From contig NZ_JAKGCR010000001.1 in NCBI RefSeq assembly GCF_022668875.1, forward strand, positions 310,001 through 374,000: a stretch of DNA of 64,000 bases, written 5' to 3'. Positions 53,137 through 59,970 of this stretch are shown here, piece by piece. Position 1 is the first letter of the stretch. Every line of letters begins with the position of its first letter. The notes beneath the pieces were generated by a model. It had not been told where the DNA came from. It did no database searches and was given only the letters and a program-made list of their open reading frames with translations. This stretch comes from Domibacillus sp. PGB-M46 (GTDB lineage Bacteria > Bacillota > Bacilli > Bacillales > Domibacillaceae). A program made the translations under genes and the position numbers.

Positions 53137-53763
53137 ATGTATTACAGTCAACTAAGGGCAAAAGCACGTGACTCTCTTCGCGGGAACTGGCTGATAGCGA
53201 TAGGCCTTTTTGTAGTGGCTACCCTTTTGTTCGGTGCGCCTGATCTGGTCTTAAATCCTGACGAGTATGAGTTTACATGGAAAGATCCGCTGATCCTGTT
53301 ACTTTCCATTCTTTTGATTCCGGTTTCCATTGGCCTGATATGGGCATGGGTGGATCTGTCACGCGGCAAAAAAATCGGCTTCGGGCATTTGATTGAACCA
53401 TACAAAACGATGTTTGGCAAAAGCATTCTTGTCTCGATTCTTCAAGGCCTGTTCTTATTTTTATGGACTCTTCTATTCATTGTGCCTGGCGTTATTAAAT
53501 CCTTTTCTTACCTGCTGACCTATTATATTTTGCGTGATGAACCGGAGCTGTCTCCTCTTCAGGCGATCACAAAATCACGCCAGATGATGGACGGCCATAA
53601 AGCCGAAGCATTGGTTCTTGGCCTTTCCTTTATCGGCTGGATTTTGCTCGGAGTTGTCACACTTTTTATCGGCTTTTTGTGGATTGCCCCTTACATGAGC
53701 GTCACATATGCTCACTTTTACAATACGCTCCGTGCAGAGTATGAAGAAAAAAATTCATTTTAA
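53137..53763 (+). CDS. DUF975-family membrane protein
   Basis: About 208 residues, beginning MYYSQLRAKARDSLRGNWLIAIG, which is the DUF975 signature, with about five hydrophobic segments and a conserved middle FIVPGVIKSFSYLLTYYIL and QAITKSRQMMDGHKAEAL. These integral membrane proteins are common in Firmicutes and have no settled function. ATG at 53137 is chosen because AAAGGTGG precedes it at 8 bases. A hairpin terminator follows, immediately next to the composite repeat. Confidence 0.82.
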   Translation: MYYSQLRAKARDSLRGNWLIAIGLFVVATLLFGAPDLVLNPDEYEFTWKDPLILLLSILLIPVSIGLIWAWVDLSRGKKIGFGHLIEPYKTMFGKSILVSILQGLFLFLWTLLFIVPGVIKSFSYLLTYYILRDEPELSPLQAITKSRQMMDGHKAEALVLGLSFIGWILLGVVTLFIGFLWIAPYMSVTYAHFYNTLRAEYEEKNSF

Positions 53764-53775
53764 AAACTGCATTTT

Positions 53776-53806
53776 AAAAACCGGCTCCGTTAAGGGAGCC
53801 GGTTTT
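53776..53806 (+). terminator. Terminator, left flank of repeat copy 1
   Basis: CCGGCTCC-gttaag-GGAGCCGG plus T run. It ends the DUF975 gene. It is nearly duplicated at 54148-54178 on the far side of the repeat, with a compensatory C-G to T-A pair change. Confidence 0.88.
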
Positions 53807-54150
53807 AGCTTGTAGACAATTGATATGGATGACCGTGCACATAAATGGGATGGATCGGCGGCGTCCAGGCAGCTCCGCTTTCCATGGGGCAGGCGCCAAA
53901 ATTGTACAAAGCGAATAAGGCTGTATTTTTCCGTTTAAAAAGAGAAAATGTCTATTCAGTTCTGCTCATTGGCCTTTAACACCACTTAGTGAAGCCTGCC
54001 GGACGAAGACTCCTGCGGGAAGTACAGTGAGTCGGGAGACCCCGCAGGCGCAGCCGAGGAGGCTCCCGCACTGCCTTAGGATGCGCGAAGTCCGGCAGGC
54101 TTCACTTATCGGCTCTTTTTTAAAAGCGAAAGACTTTATCTACACATTGA
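53807..54150 (-). repeat. Composite palindromic repeat, copy 1
   Basis: About 344 bases matching, in reverse orientation, the element at 57747-58188 over nearly its whole length, but lacking about 95 bases of the second palindrome. The inner unit is bounded by a perfect 17-base inverted repeat, AGTGAAGCCTGCCGGAC at 53988-54004 against its complement at 54090-54106. The interior (ACTCCTGCGGG, CCCCGCAGG) is of the GC-rich palindrome type common between Bacillaceae genes. No gene is seen in 53764-54161. Confidence 0.85.
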
Positions 54151-54180
54151 AATCAGCTCTGTTAAGAGAGCCGGTTTTTT
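54150..54180 (+). terminator. Hairpin, right flank of repeat copy 1
   Basis: CAGCTCT-gttaag-AGAGCCGG plus a T run on the plus strand. The stop codon of the minus-strand VanZ gene lies in the loop. Near-duplicate of 53776-53806. Confidence 0.8.
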
Positions 54181-54665
54181 TCTTTCCGTTTTCGAATTTT
54201 ATAAAGAAGTGCTGACAAAACAAGCGCAAAGAACGCGCCGGCCATATCAAGCCCTACATCTTTTAACATTGGCGTCCGTCCACCTGTTAACAGCTGATGA
54301 TACTCATCGAGCAGCGCGTACAAAGCCGTTCCAGCAAAAGACAGGCAGAATACCGGCCAAATTCGTCTTGGACGGGCCAGTGCCAGTACATGAAACAGCG
54401 CTGCGGCTAAGCACCCAAACAGGAAAAGGTGTGCAAATTTCCGAATAAAAAATTCAAGAAAATAATAGTACCCTTTTGTTTCAATAGAAATAGGAGTTCC
54501 CCAGTATGATACTTCGATTGGCGCAAGAATCCCGGCAAACGGCTCTCCTGGAAGAAGCCGTTCAAGCTGCGGCACGAGGGACTGTTCCTCATAGGTTTGG
54601 GACGAGAAGTTAAAAATAACGGCACCAATCACAATTAAAACGGCAATACGCATTGCTTTTTTCAC
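54162..54665 (-). CDS. VanZ-family membrane protein
   Basis: A 167-residue protein with about four membrane segments. It has the VanZ signature FFIRKFAHLFLFGCLAAALF and the acidic motif ALLDEYHQLLTGGRTPMLKDVGLDMAGAFF. VanZ proteins give low-level teicoplanin resistance in enterococci, but most family members in Bacillaceae are of unknown role. The start is GTG with GAGGTGG upstream. The coding end runs into the hairpin that flanks repeat copy 1; the last residues (KRKEKNRLS) may have been altered by the repeat insertion. Confidence 0.88.
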   Translation of the reverse strand: MKKAMRIAVLIVIGAVIFNFSSQTYEEQSLVPQLERLLPGEPFAGILAPIEVSYWGTPISIETKGYYYFLEFFIRKFAHLFLFGCLAAALFHVLALARPRRIWPVFCLSFAGTALYALLDEYHQLLTGGRTPMLKDVGLDMAGAFFALVLSALLYKIRKRKEKNRLS

Positions 54666-54869
54666 TAAACCACCTCATTGTGAACATGTCCAGCTGTGGA
54701 AACCATTGATAAATGAATAGAATACATGAATAGGAAAGAAATGTCTAATTATAAGCCGACTTATTATACAATTAAATCCATATATAGTAAAATGAATTAG
54801 ATAACTGATTCAGTATTCATTTTTTGTACGGATCAAGCTTCAAAATATGAAAGAAGGCAGGAGATACAC

Positions 54870-55196
54870 ATGTCGATTGGCGAGAGCATTCGTTCTTTTC
54901 GTTTAAAAAAAGAATTATCCCTAACTGAATTGGCCAGCCGCTGTGGCATCACAACATCCTATATTTCATCTGTTGAACGGGGAATCCAAACAAACCCGTC
55001 GATTGGAGTTTTGCAAAAAATAGCCAGAGAACTTGAGGTGCCAGTTCACCAGCTAATCAACCATCACGGCCTGCCGATTGAAGAAGAACTAAATGAAGAA
55101 TGGAGAACGCTGGCCCGGGAAGCCGTGCAATCCGGTGTCAGCAAGGAGCAGTTCAAAGAGTTTCTTGCATTTCGAAAACGGCAGAAAATGAAATAG
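54870..55196 (+). CDS. Second SinR/SlrR-like regulator
   Basis: A 108-residue paralogue of the regulator at 50873. The Xre helix-turn-helix (LSLTELASRCGITTSYISSV, ERGIQTNPSIGVL) and the C-terminal SinR/SinI-type dimer helix (WRTLAREAVQSGVSKEQFKEF) are present. It is more diverged from SinR than the first copy and could be a SlrR-type partner. GGCAGGAG precedes ATG. A SinI-like gene faces it from the other strand across a shared terminator. Heterodimer formation between SinR-family members is known in B. subtilis; here it is inference. Confidence 0.85.
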   Translation: MSIGESIRSFRLKKELSLTELASRCGITTSYISSVERGIQTNPSIGVLQKIARELEVPVHQLINHHGLPIEEELNEEWRTLAREAVQSGVSKEQFKEFLAFRKRQKMK

Positions 55197-55216
55197 TGTA
55201 CACTTGCTTGTCCGAT

Positions 55217-55253
55217 AAAAAAGCAGCTGACTCTTTTAGAGCAGCTGCTTTTA
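55217..55253. terminator. Bidirectional terminator between sinR-like and sinI-like genes
   Basis: AAAAGCAGCTG-actcttttaga-GCAGCTGCTTTT. Confidence 0.88.
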
Positions 55254-55282
55254 TCATATGTGCAGGTCTCAGATTGTATGTG

Positions 55283-55423
55283 TTAACTTTCTTTCGTTTC
55301 TTGCTGCTGCGCCGCTTGCAGAAATCCACGAATTTCCTGAATCGATAAGCCTAATTGTTTTGCCTCCCACATTAGACCAATCCATTCATCCTCAACGTCG
55401 GTACGAATATCAAGCCTTTCCAT
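55283..55423 (-). CDS. SinI-like antirepressor, 46 aa
   Basis: A 46-residue protein that consists of little more than the SinI helix pair: DEWIGLMWEAKQLGLSIQEI and then RGFLQAAQQ. It aligns with B. subtilis SinI (DQEWVELMVEAKEANISPEE) and with the C-terminal helices of both SinR-like proteins in this window; no DNA-binding domain is present. ATG has GGGAGGAG 8 bases upstream. SinI-type proteins bind SinR and free its target promoters. The gene is convergent with the SinR-like gene at 54870 instead of co-directional, and it lies behind a cyclic-di-GMP riboswitch. Confidence 0.88.
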   Translation of the reverse strand: MERLDIRTDVEDEWIGLMWEAKQLGLSIQEIRGFLQAAQQQETKES

Positions 55424-55439
55424 GAAAGCTTCTCCTCCC

Positions 55440-55535
55440 GCATCCGGCAGCACAGCCATCCGAGCACAATTGCTTTAGGATCTGTAACTTTGCGTCCTTA
55501 CCTCTCGATAAGTTTGCCTTTGTCTCCTATGATTA
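55440..55535 (-). ncRNA. Cyclic-di-GMP-I (GEMM-I) riboswitch ahead of the SinI-like gene
   Basis: The minus strand reads AAAGGCAAAC, a P2 hairpin CTTATC-GAGA-GGTAAG with a GNRA loop, then GGACGCAAAG, and a P3 helix CAGATCC/GGATGGCTG containing the receptor-like CCTAA. These are the conserved blocks in order and spacing of the GEMM-I aptamer. The 3' end runs into the GGGAGGAG ribosome binding site, with no T run between, so control of translation is more likely than termination. Confidence 0.9.
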
Positions 55536-55548
55536 TTCTCGTACATCG

Positions 55549-55554
55549 ATTGTA
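55549..55554 (-). promoter_or_regulatory. Promoter of the riboswitch-SinI-like transcript
   Basis: Minus-strand TGGTACAAT, an extended -10 (TACAAT), placing transcription start near 55541, a few bases ahead of the aptamer. The -35 is weak. Confidence 0.6.
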
Positions 55555-56313
55555 CCATTTTATCTGAATTTTTAAAATACTTTTTGGAATAATCCTTTTT
55601 ACCCTCAAACTATCCTTTTTATATCACGTTTTTCTGCATTTTTTGCTGATGTCTGCTTGCGTTAGGCAGAACATCATTCTTTTCATATACCTGTGCCTAG
55701 TAAACAATAAGTGAAGTGTTTATCAAGCTGGTTACATTCTTTTTTCTTTTCTAATCATACTATTCTTTGTTTGTAGCCTTATAAATAGTAGTCTTTAAAA
55801 TAGCTGCGGGCAAAATATAAAAGGATCATCCTCCTTTTTGTTCTTTAAAAAGAACAATTATGTATGATTGTACCATAACAAAAGAAGTCCGTTAATGGGA
55901 AAAAGAATTTATATTTTACAAATAATGATTGTTTTACCAATGATATCGGACAATTATTTCCTCTCCGCATGTTCTTTATATTGAATTTGATAAACTACCT
56001 TATCAATGGGATGGATAAATGATTAAAAGTATTGAAAATTATTTACTGTTTTTTGCTGCATAGAAACAGCTCCTTTTGCCGACTGCGATAATAGTAGCTT
56101 TACGCTCCACTTGTCTAACCCCCTTCCTGCCATACTGTGACCTTGGAAGTATATATTTTCCCTCTTTACATTATATAAAGTAGTATATGAGGTTAGTTCT
56201 TTTTTATTACAGCTATTTAACTATATACTAGAATTTAATAATATTAAAAAGTAATATAAAATAACACACCATTTTTTCTTTAAATAGGTATATAGCAGAT
56301 AATGATTTAACTT
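55555..56313. other. AT-rich gene-poor stretch with SinR-box-like heptamers
   Basis: No long gene. GTTCTTT, the known SinR box form (GTTCTYT), occurs at 55840-55846, 55971-55977 and 56196-56202. The first is one arm of a perfect inverted pair GTTCTTT-AA-AAAGAAC (55840-55855). A hairpin AAAAGGA-tcatcc-TCCTTTT with T run sits at 55819-55839. A second minus-strand TGGTACAAT occurs at 55867-55875. Several ATTCTTT near-matches are also present. Confidence 0.55.
56023..56133 (-). CDS. Possible very small ORF, 36 aa
   Basis: MAGRGLDKWSVKLLLSQSAK is followed by 16 more residues; a modest AAGGT lies upstream of ATG. An ideal AAAAGGAG-N8-ATG inside the same frame would give only the last 12 residues, and a strong GGAAGGGGG-N8-GTG in another frame gives a 23-residue peptide. 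A TATAAT box with a SinR-like heptamer near its -35 (56196-56202) stands upstream. No family resemblance; it could be a remnant or a peptide gene. Confidence 0.25.
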   Translation of the reverse strand: MAGRGLDKWSVKLLLSQSAKGAVSMQQKTVNNFQYF

Positions 56314-56345
56314 AAAAAGCTGCCCCTCTAGGAGCAGCTTTTTAT
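56314..56345 (-). terminator. Terminator of the ATP-grasp gene
   Basis: AAAAAGCTGC-ccctctagga-GCAGCTTTTT. Confidence 0.88.
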
Positions 56346-56346
56346 T

Positions 56347-57567
56347 TTATTCCCTTCTTGTTAAACGGTCCTTTTCCATATGCATTAAAATCGATTCTAC
56401 TTCTCTTTCATCACGGCCCATGACAAGGCCAATTACTTTAGAAGATCCGACAGCTCCTCCTACATAAGCAGCATCAAGCAGGCTGAGCGGCACAAATTGT
56501 TCAAGATCCATGTATTTTTCGACGACAGCAAGCCCTTCATTAAATGGTCCATCCCATTCCAGAGAAGACAAACGAATCGTCGGTTTCCCATATACATTCA
56601 ACACCTCTTCATGCAGCATAAGGGCGCACGAGGAAGCGTTAAAACGAACATTTAAGTCAATAAAATAAAAATCATCACCGCGCATCAGCACATCAAAGCC
56701 GGCAACTCCGACGTAGCCTGTTGCTGCAATGTTTTCCATTACCCGAAGACCTGCTTCAACCACACGCTCGAACGGTTCGGCGTTTGTGCTGACCCAGCTG
56801 CCACGGAAGCAATTATCCTCATTGACCACCTGCTCAGATTTTCCTAAAAAACGCACGCGCCCGTCCTGGTCAGCCACGTAATGAAAACCGAAATTACGGT
56901 CATAATCAATGAATTCTTCCAAGATAATCATAGATAAATCCCCAAAGTCTTCACTAATCTCGTAAAGCTGCTGCTTTTCTTCAATTAAAAGCACCCCGCA
57001 GCCGCCGGAGGTTGGGCGTCCATCTCCTGTTTTCAAAACAAATGGCATAGGAGGTGTATCCTCCAGCAGTTCTTCTAGGCTGACCATCCGTCTTGGCGGA
57101 ACATGCTCGGCTGGTACGAGTGCCGGAATACTTCGTTTATCGCTTAAATACGCAATAATAGACGGATCTACCCAATAAAGAGAAGCAGGGGCGTCCTCTG
57201 GGGGATGTGGATATTGGAAAATAACTTTTTTTCCTTGTAAAGACAGTTTATTTAAAATAGATACATATTCTTGATCAGTGCGATACGTATAACGAACGGA
57301 TGGCAGCCTCAGTCCTGCTTTTTCAAGCAGACGGACGGCTCCAGGGGTTACAGCACCTTCATGGCAGATGACGGGCATTTCTCCAGCCACGCTCAATTCT
57401 CGTCCAGTTAACGCTTCTAAACTAAGCAAATCGCCGCCAAAGTGCTCATAATCATGCGAAAACAGTTTCGGCGAATAGACATATTCTTTTCCGTAAATAT
57501 CTTCTGAACTTTGCTTCGGTTGAATAACGCTTGTAAATGAATGAAACGGCCATGCTCTTTCCCCCAT
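56347..57567 (-). CDS. ATP-grasp enzyme of unknown substrate
   Basis: About 406 residues. An N-terminal pre-ATP-grasp half (about 1-160) is followed by ATP-grasp motifs: FVLKTGDGRPTSGGCGVLLI (ATP-binding Lys and Gly loop), IILEEFIDYDRNFGFHYV, and FDVLMRGDDFYFIDLNVRFNASS, which holds the Mg-binding Asp and Asn. Such enzymes join a carboxylate to an amine or thiol, as in peptide or amino-acid ligases. The start is placed at ATG 57567 behind AAGGTGG. It is a lone gene, with a SigA promoter overlapped by a cre site, between an AT-rich stretch and repeat copy 2. Confidence 0.72.
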   Translation of the reverse strand: MGERAWPFHSFTSVIQPKQSSEDIYGKEYVYSPKLFSHDYEHFGGDLLSLEALTGRELSVAGEMPVICHEGAVTPGAVRLLEKAGLRLPSVRYTYRTDQEYVSILNKLSLQGKKVIFQYPHPPEDAPASLYWVDPSIIAYLSDKRSIPALVPAEHVPPRRMVSLEELLEDTPPMPFVLKTGDGRPTSGGCGVLLIEEKQQLYEISEDFGDLSMIILEEFIDYDRNFGFHYVADQDGRVRFLGKSEQVVNEDNCFRGSWVSTNAEPFERVVEAGLRVMENIAATGYVGVAGFDVLMRGDDFYFIDLNVRFNASSCALMLHEEVLNVYGKPTIRLSSLEWDGPFNEGLAVVEKYMDLEQFVPLSLLDAAYVGGAVGSSKVIGLVMGRDEREVESILMHMEKDRLTRRE

Positions 57568-57602
57568 TAAAGCCACCTTCTTTCATAAGGATGTTAACTA
57601 CA

Positions 57603-57631
57603 TATATATATCCAATGGAAAGCGTTTTCAA
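57603..57631 (-). promoter_or_regulatory. SigA promoter with overlapping cre site
   Basis: Minus-strand TTGAAA (57626-57631), 17-base spacer, TATATA (57603-57608). TTGAAAACGCTTTCC (57617-57631) matches the CcpA cre consensus WTGAAARCGYTTWCW at 14 of 15 positions and covers the -35, a position for repression. Confidence 0.75.
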
Positions 57632-57717
57632 TCTCAAAAAATAAAAAAGAGGAAGATAGACCTATAAATAACTAGATACCGTAGCAAGACTAACAACCTG
57701 ACATTCTGAAATCAGTA

Positions 57718-57747
57718 TAAAAAGAGATGGCCTATGCCATCTCTTTA
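57718..57747 (-). terminator. Hairpin, left flank of repeat copy 2
   Basis: AAAGAGATGGC-ctat-GCCATCTCTTT (57721-57746), a perfect 11-base stem, with a T run on the minus strand. Nearly duplicated at 58188-58214. Confidence 0.85.
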
Positions 57748-58188
57748 GTGTGTGGACAAAGTCTTTCGCTTTTAAAAAAGGGCCGATAAGTGAATCCTGC
57801 CGGACTGCGCTTTCCGCGGGCAGTGCAGGAGCCTCCTCGGCTGCGCCTGCGGGGTCTCCCGGCTCACTGTACTTCCCGCAGGAGTCTTCGTCCGGCAGGC
57901 TTCACTAAGTGGTTTTGAAGATCAATACACAAGGACCAAATAGAAACTTCTCTTTTTTAAACAGAAAGATACGACCTTATCAGCTCTATACTATACAATC
58001 TCGTTGCAACCCACTTGGCGGCGGGAGGGCGGCGCAGACTCCTATGGGACTAGCGGGCAGCTGAGACCGGTGGAGCCGCCAGGCGAAGCCGGGCCCAGCG
58101 CCTGCCCCGTGGAAAGCGGAGCTGCCTGGACGCCGCCGATCCACTTCATTCATGTGAACGGCCATCTATATAATTTTTCTACAGCCTG
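57747..58188 (+). repeat. Composite palindromic repeat, copy 2 (longest)
   Basis: About 442 bases. Unit one is bounded by AGTGAATCCTGCCGGAC (57789-57805) and its near-complement at 57890-57906. Unit two (about 58015-58140) has GACTCCTATGGGACTAGCGG, GAAAGCGGAGCTGCCTGG and CGCCGCCGAT. Both units share a GC-rich palindromic core, so the element looks like two diverged tandem units. It is inverted relative to copy 1. No gene is seen in 57568-58210. Confidence 0.87.
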
Positions 58189-58214
58189 AAGAGATGGCTT
58201 ATGCCACCTCTTAT
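58188..58214 (-). terminator. Hairpin, right flank of repeat copy 2
   Basis: AAGAGATGGC-ttat-GCCACCTCTT, overlapping the stop codon of the HesB-like gene; its T run is missing on this side and remains at the left copy (57718). Confidence 0.75.
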
Positions 58215-58507
58215 GTTGTACAGCTTGAATCAAGTCTATCTCCAAAAATAAATCCGTCCGTCTCACGGTAATCTATTAAAGTATGTTCTTCTAAATATCT
58301 TTCTGTGAATCGGTCCAGATAAAGAAACAAATCATCGCCAAGCGGGACAACCGTATCCCCTCGCCGCGGTTCCTCCCAGACAAGAGAAAAGCGGACGGAG
58401 ACGCCGCATCCGCCTGACATCTCCGCATCAATTCTTGGCACATGTCCTTCAGCTGGCGAGAAGGCGAGCAGCTGCCGGCGGGCGGCATCCGTCAGCACAA
58501 TGTTCAT
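58211..58507 (-). CDS. HesB/IscA-like protein
   Basis: A 98-residue protein with the HesB fold: [37 protein letters not shown] and [22 protein letters not shown]. It has the first family Cys (GGCG), but not the C-terminal CGCG-type pair that binds iron-sulfur clusters in IscA; the tail ends SSCTT with a single Cys. It resembles the YneR/YqkB-type Bacillus relatives of unknown role. Its ATG overlaps the gcvPB stop by 4 bases, so it is the last gene of the glycine cleavage operon. Confidence 0.8.
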   Translation of the reverse strand: MNIVLTDAARRQLLAFSPAEGHVPRIDAEMSGGCGVSVRFSLVWEEPRRGDTVVPLGDDLFLYLDRFTERYLEEHTLIDYRETDGFIFGDRLDSSCTT

Positions 58508-59970
58508 GACTGAACCGTTTCCCGCTCGTAGCGGACGACCGGCTTCCGTGCTGCTTTCACTTCATCAAGCCGGCCAATAACCGTTGTATGCGGCGCATTC
58601 AGCACCGTTTCCGGATCTTCTTCTACCTCGCGTGCAATGCGAATCATCACGTCCGCGAAAGCATCCAGCGTTTCCTTTGATTCTGTTTCAGTTGGTTCAA
58701 TCATCAAACATTCCTCCACATTAAGCGGAAAATAAATGGTCGGCGGATGATAGCCGAAATCAAGCAGCCGTTTCGCTATATCAAGTGTCCGGACACCAAG
58801 CTTTTTCTGCTTGGAACCCGATAAGACAAACTCGTGCTTGCTGACCTGCTCGTACGGCGAGATAAAGTATGGTTCCAGCTTTTTACGCAAGTAGTTGGCA
58901 TGCAGCACCGCACTTTCCGATACCTGGCGCAGCCCGTCTGGTCCCATCGTCCGAATATACGTATACGCACGCACGAGGATACCGAAGTTGCCGTAGTAGC
59001 CTTTCACCCGCCCAATGGACAAAGGCTCCTCCCTATTCAACAGGAAGCGGCCGTTTCTTTTCTCCACACGCGGTACCGGGAGAAAAGGAATAAGCTTTTC
59101 TTTCACGCCGACCGGGCCTGCACCCGGGCCTCCTCCGCCGTGCGGTGTTGTAAAGGTTTTATGAAGATTTAGATGGACGATATCGAACCCCATTTCCCCT
59201 GGCGTCGTCTTGCCTAAAATCGCATTTGCATTGGCTCCGTCATAATAAAGCAGGCCGCCCGCTTCGTGAATCACACGGGCAATTTCGACAATGTCCTTTT
59301 CAAACAGGCCGAGTGTGTTCGGATTCGTCAGCATTAGGGCTGCGGTGTCATCATCCACATGCTTTTTCAGCTCTTCCACATCGACAAGGCCATGTTTGTT
59401 AGACGGAATGGTCACCGTGCGGAAGCCGGCAACGGTTGCACTGGCCGGGTTCGTGCCGTGAGCAGAATCCGGCACAAGTACCTTCGTCCGCTTTTCTCCC
59501 CTTTGCTTATGGTACGCTTTTACCATCATCAGTCCCGCCCACTCTCCTTGGGCACCGGCAGACGGCTGGAGCGTGACAGCATCCATGCCGGTGATCACGG
59601 CCAGATCCTCCTGCAGCTCATACAAAAGCTCAAGCGCTCCCTGCACGGTTGCTTCCGGCTGGTATGGATGAATGCGGCCGAAGCCGTCAAGCTTTGCTAC
59701 ATCTTCGTTGATTTTCGGATTGTACTTCATCGTACAGGAGCCCAGCGGGTAAAAGCCGTTGTCCACACCATGATTCTTATTCGACAGGGACGTATAATGG
59801 CGAACCAGTTGCAGCTCTGAAACTTCCGGCAGTTCCGGTGCTTCTCTACGAATAAGATGTGCGGGCAGCTTCTCCGACAGGTTTACCGCGTCTACATCGC
59901 GTTCCGGCAGGCTGCAGCCGATGCGTCCCGGCCGGCTGATTTCGAAAATAAGATCTGTGTAGGTAGTCAT
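58504..59970 (-). CDS. gcvPB: Glycine dehydrogenase (decarboxylating) subunit 2
   Basis: A 488-residue PLP subunit of the glycine cleavage P-protein. The PLP lysine lies in [20 protein letters not shown], with [26 protein letters not shown] and [10 protein letters not shown] also present. It takes glycine, releases CO2 and passes the aminomethyl group to GcvH. The start overlaps the gcvPA stop by 4 bases (ATGA), so the two halves of the enzyme are made in step. gcvH is not in this window. Confidence 0.97.
   Translation of the reverse strand: MTTYTDLIFEISRPGRIGCSLPERDVDAVNLSEKLPAHLIRREAPELPEVSELQLVRHYTSLSNKNHGVDNGFYPLGSCTMKYNPKINEDVAKLDGFGRIHPYQPEATVQGALELLYELQEDLAVITGMDAVTLQPSAGAQGEWAGLMMVKAYHKQRGEKRTKVLVPDSAHGTNPASATVAGFRTVTIPSNKHGLVDVEELKKHVDDDTAALMLTNPNTLGLFEKDIVEIARVIHEAGGLLYYDGANANAILGKTTPGEMGFDIVHLNLHKTFTTPHGGGGPGAGPVGVKEKLIPFLPVPRVEKRNGRFLLNREEPLSIGRVKGYYGNFGILVRAYTYIRTMGPDGLRQVSESAVLHANYLRKKLEPYFISPYEQVSKHEFVLSGSKQKKLGVRTLDIAKRLLDFGYHPPTIYFPLNVEECLMIEPTETESKETLDAFADVMIRIAREVEEDPETVLNAPHTTVIGRLDEVKAARKPVVRYERETVQS

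Noticed and set aside
58004-58189. 61-residue ORF within repeat copy 2
   Set aside because: It lies wholly in the GC-rich palindrome, has no ribosome binding site, and copy 1 lacks most of it.
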